Shown here piece after piece: positions 1 through 14,000 of a stretch of DNA of 64,000 nt. The DNA is from Watersipora subatra (Eukaryota > Bryozoa > Gymnolaemata > Cheilostomatida > Watersiporidae). The notes under the pieces are model-generated. The model did no database searches. It was not told the origin of the DNA and saw only the letters and a program-made list of their open reading frames with translations. The first letter of the stretch is position 1. Every line of letters starts with the position of its first letter. The position numbers and the translations under genes were made by a program. The DNA is taken from NCBI RefSeq assembly GCF_963576615.1, contig NC_088708.1, positions 50,827,196-50,891,195 on the forward strand, given 5' to 3'.

Positions 1-1195
1 CTGAGATTCATGAATCAGTTCTTATAGCAACTGGTTTGGTTGCCATGACACTATGAATGTTTACATATTTAGCTTTATACGCATAGCAACAATACACGAT
101 AGGGTGTAATACAATATTTATCATAAGTTTGTGCATGTTAGCAATGCAGAAAATGTTATGGTTCCGTTCTGCGGTGTATAACTCTCAGAGACATGACAGT
201 TACTTGATTGTTTGGCCTCGATACTCTGCGGTAGGAGTTATCCTATGTGTGTTGGCATTTGTCTGTCACAAGCATCTGCCACCTACATCTTCTGACAATG
301 CTCTATATCTCATTTACTCACGTCTCTGGCCCTTCAGGCTCTTCTGTCATAAAGATTCCAGGTTGGCTTTGGTATTCTGAAGGAATTGTCCGTAAATAGT
401 TTAAGTACAAAGTTTTAAATGCTGCAGATCTATTGCTTCTTATTAGGCATGTTTCAAACACAGCATCTGTAGAGTAAGAAGCTTTTACGTTTTCTGTCCA
501 GAGGTTTCATGTCTGTGCACCAGCAAGACATCTTTAGCAAATACTGCTAGTTACTGTAGACTGTCATTACATCATCAGTTTGGAAAGCATTATTGTTAAA
601 CAGATGTGATCAATACTTATATCCAAGTGCGCTATATCTTGCTTGGCAACTTTTAAGCTTTTGTAAATTGTAAACTTTTAAAAATTAAATCCAGTTTATG
701 AATCAAACTTGTATTTCAATTTGCTAAAATTTTAGCCAGTGTTTTCATTTCAAACACAAATTAGTTCATGTAATGTAAGGCTATGATTAAACCAAATAAA
801 ACTTCAAAGGAGTTGTCATCCTAATGGGGCAACGATTTTATTGTGTTGACAATTTGGTTTTGAATTGACAGCTTTACAATGCTGCTATAGTTATTCCTAG
901 TAGGTATTACTTTGAATGCGAGTCAATTTTTGTCTACAAAACACATGTGTCAAACTATTTTCACCAAGTAATATCTATAACTATAATTGGCTGACTGCTG
1001 CCCTGGGTTTATTAATCCTTTATATAGTCAAATCTAACAGAGGCATTTTGTGAAACCATTGAAACTTGCTCTGTCACTCTTAGACTGTATATGTTTGATT
1101 GTTCATACAATATTTAAGGTTGTCTGTAGCCAAACAATGTATTAGTCCAAAAAGAAAAAGTTCATACTATGAATGCTTTTATCGATACTCTGCAG
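1..1195. other. Non-coding, probably intron of the lectin receptor
   Basis: I see no CTLD-like coding in either strand here. The first exon I recognise begins at 1196 in the middle of a CTLD, so the missing first half of that domain must lie upstream of the window. An 83-codon open frame at 129-380 has no lectin signature and no matching splice sites. The stretch is AT-rich and I see no clear repeat family in it. Confidence 0.5.
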
Positions 1196-2024
1196 ATGGG
1201 TGGATCATTCAGCATACAAATGGTCAAACTGGGCCCTTAACGAACCAAACGACTACAATGGAGGGGAGTACTGCGTAGAGATGTCTATAGCTAGCGGTGA
1301 GCTCTCTGCTTTTATTTGCCAACTTCTTTTATTATTTTGTTAATTAATTGTAAATAAATATATTTACCTTTCATTGGCAGTTTTGCATTTTTCATACCCA
1401 ATAAAAGCTTCTCTCATTCAAAGTTAATATGACTCTAGTGATCGCTGTGAGCAGTCTTTTATCAATGTAATGTGTGTTAAATTATTTGAGTTGGAACATG
1501 ACTGTTATGTGAACATAAGAGCTCCTAAACTGTTTATTCCGCTGGAGAGTAATAAACCATATCCAAATTATTTGCCTAGTTAGACACTTGGTTTAATTAG
1601 GTGGTAACTTTTTATGTGTGGGTTTTTGGTTCAGCCATTCTTTCGAAGACAGTGGAACAAGAACTCTAGCGTCAATGCCTCATGCAACTACCAGATTTAG
1701 TTCCCAATGTAATACGGAGTCGTCTTCACTACACTTTACACTGGTTCAACGCGGTCTTTTTCAAACTTTAAGTTTTGTTTTAGCATAGAATAGGTTTGCT
1801 TGAGTGTTTTTAAAGACTTCACCTAATCATTTAATTTGCCTATCAGTAACACAGTTTTTTTAATCTATAAATCTCTTGTTTCTGGTTTTTAAAAACACCT
1901 GCTAAGACTTATTGCACAGATGTTGTCAATGCTGGCTAAACTCGTTATAACTAGCTAGTTTGGATTGCAGGAGAATGGAATGATGTCCATTGTTCCATTG
2001 AGATACCATCAGTTTGTGAGAAGT
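1196..2024 (+). other. CTLD-A (C-terminal half only)
   Basis: Two exons (1196-1296, 1971-2087) encode the second half of a CTLD. It reads WSNWALNEPNDYNGGEYC, then GEWNDVHC and a final VCEK. EPN and WND are the two halves of the calcium/mannose site of classical C-type lectins, so this domain probably binds sugar. The first half is upstream of the window. The preceding exon must end in phase 2. Confidence 0.88.
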
Positions 2025-5000
2025 ATCCGGGAGGAGAACAAATAATTACAACGCCATCTCCTCGTATCAGCGGCTACTGTCCTGATGGTAAGTGGTTCTA
2101 CAACCAATAGCCTTATTTTATGCTCTACAGGTTTGCTGAATAATCTTACATTTCTAGTTTCTTAATGTTATTTAGTATATTGTAGGTTATATAGGCTTTG
2201 AGAATTACTGTTACAAGATAGTTGTGGACCAAAGAATAAACTGGACCATTGCTGAGTCTACCTGTCAGGCTGATGGGGGAGACTTGGCTAGCATCACAAA
2301 CAGTAGGGAACAAAGTAAGTAAATTATTTCTGGTCTAAGTTTTTTATATCTTGTGGTTCCATTCTATGAATGCTTAAATATAATACATACTTGTATAATA
2401 AAAATGCACAAGATCTGATGTTCTAAACGTTTAGTTGAAGCAATGATATACAGCCCCAAAGGATAGCCGACGGCGCTCATATGGGCGGGGTTTAATGATG
2501 AAGCTCTGTTGGGATTAACCCGAACACGGCACCCGAACAAACAAATATGCTGAATAAAGCACCTCGTAAATTTACGAATATTATGAACTATAGTGGTTAT
2601 TTTACTTATCTGTTGAATTCATTTTGTTGTCAAATAAATATAGTATCCCAATATTGTCACCGTTATGATCAGTCAGTTGCCATTCACAAGCATTCGTGAT
2701 ATTAATAGTCACAATCGTAAAATAGCTCAAATTCGGTTTTGCATTAGATTTTGTGTATGAAAACTACACTGCACAGCTTTGCCTGCTGTCCCATCTTATT
2801 GGCAAGGTAAAACAATGTGAAACCGATGAAAGACTTTGTCATTTTATAATAGGAGTGGCAAAAAATTAATCAAAAACTAGAAAAAAAATGCCATTGTTCG
2901 GGTAATTATATTCAACTTTAGGCATATACTACGACCTTTACTAATTTTAAAATTACTAAAAGTAAGTAATTTGAAATGTTTTATTTTGATTAGATACATT
3001 ATTTTGGTTAGGTATTACCCCTACATTGCAGAAATTCAATGTTTGCTATTGTGACCCGCGGGGTCTACTGGCTGAATAAGCTAATGAAACGATAACAGCG
3101 ATTTGGGTTTTCTAAAACCTAACAAGGCAACGCGACCGCCCCGCGAGTGTTGTGTTTGCTTTGAAACCCAGGCTAGCACAATCCTAATAGAGCTCCATAA
3201 TTAAACCCCGCCCATATGATATCCGTCGGCTATCCTTTTGGGCTGTATATCATTGGTTGAAGGTAGCATAGATTTATACTGGTGTAGGAGTTATTTCCAC
3301 AATAGTTATGAGTGGGAGGACAACCCCTCGTTCCAATGATATTGTTTGTCTACAAATGTTGTCAAATAGTGTTTCGCATGATCCTCTGAATTGGTTTATA
3401 GCTCTTCTGTACATTGTTTTAAAACTCTAAAAGTTCAAAATACCAAACAGTAATATAATGTCAAAAAAGTTCTAGTCTCTGCATTTGTTTGTTTATCATT
3501 GAGTGTGTCAGCAGTAGGTCAGCAGTATGTATTTACATAAATGTCGATAAATTTTGTTGGTCTGCTGGTCAGATCCACCTACTTGACATTGTCAAAATAC
3601 TCTGCTACTTCCCTACAGCGTTCTTGACTAGCCAACTGAACATTGCTAAGAGAGCTGGTGTGGCGCTGTGGATTGGGTTACAGCATGGCAGCAGGAAGCA
3701 GTCTCCTTTTTTTGCCCACAATGCTTCTTATCTTTGGGCGGACAACCAGGATGTGACCTTCACTGAATGGAATCATGGGGAGCCAAATGGACTAAACAGG
3801 GTAGGCAATAGCTCATACACCCGCACTCTGTTTATTTCTACTACTCACCATCAGCTCACTAGTTTCTCAAAGTTAGTTCTCTTATCTGATTGGTTGCTTT
3901 TTCTGTATTTGTAGCTGCATATGAAGCAAAATATGTTCTAACGATTCTATTCTCGAGTTTGTTCAAAATAAATAGAGATCAATGGATTAGATATATTAGT
4001 AATATATATAGGCAATTCAGGGATTGTGCACCTTCAGTTCTATATGTAGAACATGATTCCAGTGTCATCCGTCATCAGTTCTATATTTAGAACATGATTC
4101 AAGCAATGCCCACTTTCCGTTCTATATTTAAACAAGTGACATTTTTATGTTGAACATTTAAGGACTTTATTTGATAAGCTCTATCGGCAAGTTACAAGAA
4201 CCAGGTTTCGAGGTGACGAGTGCTTTTCAAGTTGAAAGGTGAAAGTTATGTAAAAAAGAGATTTAAGTTAAGTTTAATATTAATATTAAATTAATTAAAG
4301 TTTAAGTTAATATTAAGTTTATTAATTTAAACCTCTTTAAAACTGAAAAATTATGAAAGAATACTGGAGAACCTATGCATCAACTGCAAGGCAATGTAAA
4401 CATAGGTTAATCTGCATTTGTGACAGAGTTGAATAGCTTAGCTCTTTTTAGATGGTACATATTTCTATATTTAATTTGTAACTTTGACATTATTAGAAAA
4501 ATTATTTTAGTCATGAATCTCCTACCAAGTAGTATTGTTTGCAAGATTTATAAACTTTGGTTATATTAGCCAACTCAGGCACACCGGTGACATATATTTA
4601 GATTATCTCCTTCTGGTGTAGTTAACTAACGGACCACACTGTATTTTGATCTTTTGTAGGAAGCTTGTGTTGAGTTTTTGTTTAATCCAGCCGGACGGTG
4701 GAATGATTTAAGTTGTGAGTCTGAGAGAGGTTACATCTGTAAAAAGAAGAAAGATGGAAAAATAATGACACCCCCAACTGTGAAACCTTCCAACTGTCCA
4801 GCAGGCTATACTTACTGGGAGAATTCATGCTATATGTTTGTCAGGTGGGATAACTGTTTTTATTTCTTATTATATTGTTAATCTATCTGTAATTATTGTC
4901 ATAAGAATTTTGCAGACAAATCCCCGAGGCCAGTATAATTTCTGAATATATTAACTCTAAAATAAGATAAATGAAAACCAAGTCTTTAGTCAAGATTCTG

Positions 5001-8000
5001 AAAAGTTTTGATAGTTTGGAGTTACTTTCTAGAAACAACTTCATATTGTTTTAATAATTTTTCTGTGTTTTTTGTAGTGGGAAGAAGACTTGGTCATTCT
5101 TTGATCGTACAACTTGTGCCGCGGATAAAGCTACACTCCTTTCTATACAGGACCCGTATGAGTACGCCTTTATCAGGACTATGCTATGGAAGCAGTCATC
5201 AGCCAATGATGTTTGGATTGGTCTATCGTCTCTACCAGTATGTCACAGGTTATGACTTGCCGTCACAGGTTCATGTTTATTTAAAAACTTTTTGTTCCTT
5301 TAATTAATACAGATTTAACATATAAAATTATTTAGCAACCCAATCATTACAATAATAAGTTAATATATAATTTAATTATAATAATATTATGTTTATTAAT
5401 AAATCAACATAAATTAAATTCTAAATTTACATTTAAGAATGTTTGAACATTGGCAACCAGTTAGAATGCTTACGATCAAAAAATACAGGTATAGGTTCAA
5501 ACAAGGAGCTTAGTCACATGGATCATGCAATCTAGCTGTTGAATTAAGAGCATGAATTTGTTCTAAAAGTTACTTATGTGGTCTGTAGTGCTTGTGTGGT
5601 CTGTAGTGCTTGTGTGGTCTGTAGTGCTTGTGTGGTCTGTAGTGCTTGTCTGGTCTGTAGTGCTTGTTTGTTCTGTAGTGCTTGCGTGGTCTTTAGTGCT
5701 TGTGTGTCTGTAGTGTTTGTGTGATCTGTAGTGCTTGTGTGGATCTGTATTCAGTATAGTCATTGCTTCTAGCCTGCGGTTTGTGGGCTGTTATGGTGGA
5801 TCTCACAAATTTTGGCTAGTTAAAATTTGTTTATTCGTAGTATACTTACTTGTCAATAAAAAACGTGAGAGGTTATTATGTTATTGCATGCCTCCTATTG
5901 TAACAGAATGAAAAAGCTGACCCTTTGGGACATTAATCTTATTATTTGAACTCTCATCAATTGAGGGAAGGAAAGACAATTTCTGAGCTTTAGTTACAGT
6001 TGTATGAAGCATCACGGCTGAAGTTATGCAATGAATACATCATAGCTCTGATAGATTCTACTACTTCTGTTATGGTTATAGTGTATATTGCTATATATAT
6101 GCTACTAAAAGGATATACTCGGTGGAATATGCTGTCGAAGCAGTAGGTACAAGCTATTGCAGATTAGCTTTAGGGTTTCCTTTAGTAATGCCTCATAATT
6201 GATCGATGCACTTTAGTGAGTGTTAAATTGGCAAGTTAATCAAAATTTTGATAAGATCAAAAATATTTTAAATCGCTTCTTCTGTTTCAGTTACTTTATT
6301 TCTGTGTTACTTTACATTTTGACAACTTTTTATAGAACACCCAGTCCTTTTCTTGGTCAAATGGCTGGCCTGTGGTTGTCACCTACTGGGGAGAAAATGA
6401 GCCAAAGATATTTCCAGCTAAACAGGGTTGTGTTTTCATGGATAGCGGAAAGGGAGAAGATGACGGGGAGTGGACCCATGACGATTGCTCTATAGCAAAG
6501 TCAGGCATATGTAAAAAGACGTTTGGTCAGTTTTCCAATTAATTAAAAGTTTGTTTTCGATTAGTATCTTGGTTGAAACTTTTAAAAACTTAAGATTTGT
6601 ATCCCATCTAAACTAAATCTCAACAATTTAGTATGCGGTGTTTGTTCTTATTCTTTAGCATTAGAAACACATTTTATCAAATTAAAATCATGCAATTGAT
6701 ACGCTCTACCGTAGCCGTACTCAATATAAAGGGATGACAACTTCCCTACTGTAATATTGTTAGTATGTTACGATTGCCTAGTATTTCTGTTTATTGCATA
6801 ACTAACTTCTACTAATCATACTTCATGCCAAGAAATACAGAAATAGGCAAGGTTAACTTTTTCAAGGAGGCTTGTGGCAATAATTATGAGGGTGTAAAAA
6901 TGAACTAAGTGTGTTTTAAAAGCTAGATAAAACTCTTAAGTTTTGAGATACTTTAGCAATGGTTCTTCCTGTTCACTGCGAGTCTATTCAGAAATTTGTG
7001 GCAATTGGTGATAGAAGTAGGTATTTCCATCCTACAAATTAATAGACATCCTAAAAATTTTGTGGCTATCAATCTTGGCATGTATCTAGACAATTGATGA
7101 TATTAAATGTTTCAAATATTATAACATATAAAATCCATAGCTGCTTTAATATGATTTGTTACACCTTGTTTTATAGTCTGTCAGTAGTGATCTGCATTTA
7201 CTTAGCTTGTACTTCACGCTCTATAGTTAAAATTAATTATTCTTAGCTATTTGTCTTACATACGTGGAGTTACTAGCGCATGGTTCAGAGTGTGTAATCT
7301 TTAGCTATCTGTCTCACATACATGGAGTTACTAGCACATGGTTTAGAGTGTGTAATCCTTAGCTATCTATCTTACATACATTTACTTGGAGTTACTAGCA
7401 CATGGTTTAGAGTGTGTAATCTTTAGCTATCTATCTTACATACTTGGAGTTACTAGCACATGGTTCAGAGTGTGTAATCCTTAGCTATCTGTCTTACATA
7501 CTTGGAGTTACTAGCACAGGGTTTAGAGTGTGTAATCCTTAGCTATCTGTCTTACATACATAGAGTTACTAGCACATGGTTTAGAGTGTGTAATCCTTAG
7601 CTATCTGCCTTACATACTTGGAGTTACTAGCAAATGGTTCAGAGTGTGCAATTTTTAGCTATCTGTCTTACATACATGGAGTTACTAGCACATGGTTTAG
7701 AGTGTGTAATCCTTAGCTATCTATCTTACATACATGGAGTTACTAGCGCATGGTTCAGAGTGTGTAATCTTTAGCTATCTGTCTTACATACTTGGAGTTA
7801 CTAGCACATGGTTCAGAGTGTGTAATCCTTAGCTATCTGTCTTACATACATGGAGTTACTAGCACATGGTTCAGATTGTGTAATCCTTAGCTATCTGTCT
7901 TACATACATGGAGTTACTAGCACATGGTTTAGAGTGTGTAATCCTTAGCTATCTGCCTTACATACATGGAGTTACTAGCACATGGTTTAGAGTGTGTAAT

Positions 8001-11000
8001 CCTTAGCTATCTATCTTACATACGTGGAGTTACTAGCAGATGGTTCTGAGTGTGTAATCCTTAGCTATCTATCTTACATACATGGAGTTACTAGCACATG
8101 GTTCAGAACTTCAGAGTGTGTAATCCTTAGCTATCTATCTTACATACATGGAGTTACTAGCACATGGTTCAGAGTGTGTAATCCTTAGCTATCTGTCTTA
8201 CATACATGGAGTTACTAGCACATGGTTCAGAGTGTGTAATCCTTAGCTATCTATCTCACATACATGAAGTTACGAGCACATGGCTCAGAGTGTGTAATTA
8301 TGGGTTAGAATATTTCTGTTTCAGTTGTAGATATGGTAAATACTAATGTGAAGTCGGCATATGCATTTGTCATTTGCATCCTAAAACAATTGGGTACATA
8401 CTAGTAGATGGTGTATTTTTATAGTTTCAAAATGTTGCAGTGAGTTTTTTTAAAAACATAGAACTGTTATTGAGTCATAGAAGCATGTATATTGAAACTA
8501 GCTACCAATCAAAATGTTCCCTCACAAATGTCATCAAGAATTACATAGACATTGTGTTAATGCATAGATACTTTTTACTGTTTGGGTAATTTACAAGGGA
8601 AGCAACTTCAACTGACAAGACTACCACAAATGTTTGCGCTTCTCAGTATCTATATTACCTGCGTCACTATTGAGTTAAACATTTACATACAGCAGGAAGG
8701 GAGCTAAAAACATGGTCTATGGATAGCCCTAGACTAAATCGATTAGGGTATAAAAACTTCATTGGGTATAAGTACATTTTCGTCTGCTTCTACATATGCT
8801 AATCTTTATGTAAGGTGAGTGCTGTGAACACACATTAAAATATTACAGATCAACCACCCTATAATCACACCTCCACGGGAATATGTCGATCAGCAGCGGG
8901 AGAACGCTGGGTTCCCGGGCCTACGGCCTCGTGTTACCTCTTTAATGTCGACCCACGATACACCTTTGCCGAGGCGGAGTCCACATGTCGATCAGCAGGA
9001 GCCAATATCGCGTCTATTCACAGCGCTGAAGACACACAGTTTATTAAAACTCAAATGGAGCACATTGATGTGAAGGGAGGCAATGGTGGCACCAAGAATG
9101 TCTGGATCGGGCTGAGAAAGAGGGAGTCTGGTATGTAATTATTTATATAGACCGAGCCTGTCAGGATATGGTTGTACAATAATTACTATATTTATCTATT
9201 AATTAAAGTTATACACAATGAAACAGTTTTAATCACTCCTTTATCACTCTGTCTCACTCTCTAGCACTCAGCATCAGATGGCCAGATGAACAGTAATCCC
9301 CTCATCACCTCCGTAGCAAATATATAATTTAGCTGAACAAAGAGACTCTCCTTGTATCAAAATCTAATCGTAGTCCGTAATATTTGGCAGGTTTTGTCGA
9401 GAGCGCAACTGAGTTGTTCATGAAAATCTCAATCCCTAAGGCTTGTATTTGAATACGGTGTATCCGTTAGTTAAAATGATTTGGATTTGAATGCGGTTTG
9501 GCTGCATGTGTTGGTTTATCTGCTTTGGATTTGCCTCTCTAACGAGAGTGAGCAAATGAGTAACTCTGTCATATTTATGCTCACCTGCCTATTGTTGTCA
9601 TAATAGTAGAATTCTTCTACGAGTGTCATTTTAACAACTATGCTTCAATATGTTATAACTTGTGGTATTACAAGTTACCTTAATCTGTTATATCATATTA
9701 TTTAGTGGTTTATTTAAATGTCGAGATACTTTTAATTTCTATCAACTAAAGTTACATTATAAATATAAATTATGCTAAGTTGCAAAATGTTTTATTATAT
9801 CATTTTCTGTATAACACATTATAGATAATTGTACATTGCAGTGTACCATGTTATAAATTTATTTGAGTTTTAGCTGGAGACATACGTTGTATGGAAAGAC
9901 ACTGTTTCACCATACAGCCGATCCCTAGCCATACGATTTTAATTTGTTCCATTGTTGGCATCCTATATCGAAAATGTCTTTTATGAGGTTATAGAAACCT
10001 ATAGTAATTATCTAATTCAAACACCCCCTAGTAAACAGCATCAAAAATTTGTATGTGTACTGTACATATTAAAAGTTAGTCAAAATAGTATATTAACCTT
10101 AGTAACTATAGTTACCTACAATAACTTTAGTGTATTTAGTGGTTGTGATCTGCAATAAATTGCAACATTACAGTGTACTATGTGCAGTAGCAGCAGTACG
10201 TACTGTAGGGAGTACTTACCTTCGAGACAGGTGTACAGCATAAACATTGAATTTAACTTCAATAAATTTAGCTTACTACACGCATAATCAAAGCTAAGTT
10301 TTAGCATGTATCTTACTAAACTAATCTTCAACTTTGTCATCAGCTAAAATTTTTATCACCCGGTGTTTCCAATTTCGTTTTGACTACAACTTATAACGAA
10401 TAACGTTGAACTGAGAGTGTGCAGGCATCGTATCTCTTTCAAGCGTTGTGAGAATGATTTCGGCAAATAGCATATCGGCACCTTCGTTATTTTGATGTAC
10501 TTACAGTATATTCAGCACGCCAACTGCCAAATTTTAATTTCAAGAGAATTTTTTGTTGATATCATACGTTGGCAAAATGTCGTATGGCAGTAACGAAAAC
10601 ACATGGTGCGTGGCATCATAAGGCGAAAATGTCGTATAACAGGGACATCGTAACCCGAAGGCATGCTGTATTGTATTATTAGTACTAGTATGCAGACAGT
10701 CTAGTGTGCTGTGAGAGATTGTCATGTGTAATGTAAAGGTAGCTGTACGCGCAGATGGTAGCGTTTGGCTTAGGATCTAAATATCCATGTTTGATTTCTG
10801 CATGGTGCAACCTTTTTTTCTATCGCGCTTAGCGTAGTTTCGAACTGACGGACGAACAGACATGGCTCTTCTTATAGTAAAGATTCTGAGACTAAAGTGT
10901 ATAATATTTTATTCAAGTCATGTAGCTTATGTACCTATCTATTGCAGGAGCGTTCTGGTGGACGGACAACAGTGCTGTCTTTTATACCAATTGGGCAGAA

Positions 11001-14000
11001 AATGAGCCAAATGCTGTTGAGAGCAATGAGAAGTGTACGGAGGCCTGGTTTCCAAAGGCTGATTGGAACGACGTTGACTGCCAATCGAAAAGAGGATTCA
11101 TATGCAAAATTCCACAAGGTGCCCTAAGATAGTCATTTTGAGAGAGCCTGTTGGCCTCTGTTTCAAAAAACCTTCGGTCTTATTTATCATTAAATCTTTC
11201 ACTACCAAGGTAATATCTCTTTACCGGGACATAATTACATACTCGGTAAAACCTAGTATTTGCCAAGAGCCTATATAAGTTGTCATAACTTTGAACCTCA
11301 CAGTTTATAAAAAAATGTTTTGATACCAAACTAATCAGCATAAAATTATAAAATTTACATCAGGTGATGCCATAAAAAAAACATTACAAATGTGTTGCGG
11401 AATGGGCTCGAACACTTGTTTCGCTACAATTTTGAGCATGTCCAAGTCTGACGGTTTATCAATATTATTACAGCTTACGGTATTATTATTAATACTAAAG
11501 ATAAAATAACCACTCTCAGTAGTATTGTTTAATAAAAATTACCCAAAGTTCATAGATCTAATATTAGTGAAACCTTTGTAGCTATAATGTACCTGACACG
11601 ACTAGGTCATTGCTAAGCAAAAATTGAAATAAAAAAATGAAAGCTTTTGCAAAATGAAACTACGCTCAGGATGCTAAACATACTTTCTATACGCTCAAAG
11701 CACGCAGATAATTGTTTCCTTTCGATTAAGTACAGATATGATAGGCTAATTAATTAACTATTCACTAATCATAAACATTCTGTATGAAGCCTACCAAGGC
11801 CATATCATCAGGCTCTTGACCATACACAAACATATTGTCGAACCGTACTACTACGCGACTCGACTCGTGGTAGTGAAATAGTTAATCAGTATACTAATTA
11901 CAACAGAACACAATAGTTTCCAATATTGCTGTAAAAATCAAGTTTACTGCCTACACAATAAATTTATGCTGCTAAATTTTGTTGATTACCCTAGGACACT
12001 TATATTTCGCTAGTATTTAGTTTCGTGAGTAGCACACAGAGTAAAATTTCGCTGCAACTTATTTTCGCAGCTCTGATGAGTGCGAAAATATAGTGATGTG
12101 AAAATAAATACAGTGGAACAAACAAATTAGATTCCTCAGGTCCGGTCCTCTAGTAAAAAAAGTTTTTATATTTGCGACTAGTTTGTATTTGTAACCCGCA
12201 GGTATAAATGTATGGCAGAAATCGATAATTCAACGTGATCGCTTGCTGCCATTTGTTTCTTGGACTATCAATGACGTCTCGGTCCTTTCCGTCGTGACCG
12301 ATATAGTACCAATATTAGATCTCAAGTATTTATAGCAAGCGATGGCCATGGCACGTTTTGAGTTCACAATATTTCAAATTTAAAAAAAATCAAATACAGT
12401 ACATGTCTCATAAAAAAGAAAATAGATAACAACCAACATCACAACCAGAACTGTATAACATGGTTGGACCTGGTGAGGGTTGTTATAGTTTTTGGTTGGC
12501 AATAAAATTCATCACTACAATAAGTATTATTTAATTGTATGACTTCACCTACCAGACTTTCATCCTCATCAGTTACAAATTCGGTGACTAAACTGATATC
12601 ATCATCTTCTTCGTTTGTCTTGGCTTTTCCAAAAAAATTGTTATCTTAATATGCTTTGCCATGCTGCTCATTCGGTGTATCAACGAATTTACTAGAAATT
12701 TCCCAATGAGCTCAATCACACACAAAATTATCTGCATTTCTAATATGACGATTTTGTTGTGGATATCAATGAACTACAGGGCCGTATTCCCTTGGACAGC
12801 TGGCCGGCTAAGACGCCCCGACTTTTTAGGAATTTCATAGTCCAACGGCTATAGAAAGGTTTTTATCGCTGTAGAATATCACTTTATTCGAAGCCATAGA
12901 TACAAACATCAACTTTTAGTAGTTCTTAGGCGTCATTATTATCTTCATCAGCGGCAAAATATTCTTGTTAACGACTTTTATAAAGGTTTGCAAAATATCA
13001 AGTTTTAGCAAACATCTGCTTGCCCATATCCTACTTAATGAACTTGAAATAAAATCGGCAAAAATGATCTTTGTTAAAACGCTTAAAAAAAAAGATGTCT
13101 TCTTGAGCTTTTTAACTGCATACAAGTTTTGCCTGTTTTAATTTTAAAACGTTTTGTCAGTCACATCAGCTAAAACAAAGCAAATCTCAAAAAATAGAAA
13201 AATGTTGATACTTGCCAATAAAATTTTTTAAAACTTCACGTGAGAGGCCCGGCTGAGGCCTTACATAAGAGAAACCTGTTGGGAGCTTACAGCACCCCCC
13301 CCCCCTCCTCCACACCCCAGATGTTCATAACTAGTCGTCTAACATTAGCCCCCAACTTGCAACCAGTGAATACAGGCCTGTGTAGAACATAGCTATTTAA
13401 TTTCGAATTTTCGCTAGTTCGTTATGATAGTTTAGTTTCGCGCATGAATTTTTCGCGTGATGATGACTCCGCGAAAACGCGAAGGTTAGATGCCGCGAAT
13501 ACTTAAGTGTCCTAGGGTACTATGGAAATTTTTAGGCACACAACCGAGTACATTCTCTCCAGCCATTCCGGGTATACCTACGACAGCAGCCCCGACTACA
13601 CCCCGAAGTAAGTTCATATAAGTGTCTTCATAGCGGCAAGTTGCTTGGTACATTGAGCTAATGTTATGCATGTTATAGCTCGTACGCTGCCTCTATCCAA
13701 TTTCCAGCATTGACTGTATTTATTTGTGTGGATGACACCGGCTTCATCAAATTTACAGCTGATCCTTGCCCACTGGATGGATGGAGCTTCTACAACGGTA
13801 GTTGCTACCTCCTTGTGTCACAGAAGAATGAGCTGAGGAGATGGAACGAGGCTGTCGACTATTGTAGTGCACCAGGAATGGAAGCCCAGATCGCTTCTAT
13901 TCACAGGTTTCTACCTTGTCTTATTCTTTTCTCTTCTAAGATCTCCCTTCAAGGATTTGTCTTTCTTTTATCTTGATTAGGTCTTGTTCTTTTTTTCAAA

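Larger units (their letters stand above)
8849..11118 (+). other. CTLD-D (complete, EPN + WND)
   Basis: Two long exons, 8849-9130 and 10948-11118, separated by a 1.8-kb intron. Visible motifs: ASCYLFN, FAEAESTCRSAGANIASI, VWIGLRKRESG, NWAENEPN and ADWNDVDC, ending GFICK. Both calcium-site motifs are intact. The intron holds a full-length copy of a DNA-transposon family (9885-10690) and a SINE-like copy. Confidence 0.88.

Noticed and set aside
129..380. 83-codon frame considered as an upstream lectin exon
   Set aside because: It has no CTLD motifs, and its ends do not match splice sites of the required phase.
7238..8297. Regular repeats that might be taken for a CRISPR array
   Set aside because: The units are contiguous with no unique spacers, and the window is clearly animal DNA.
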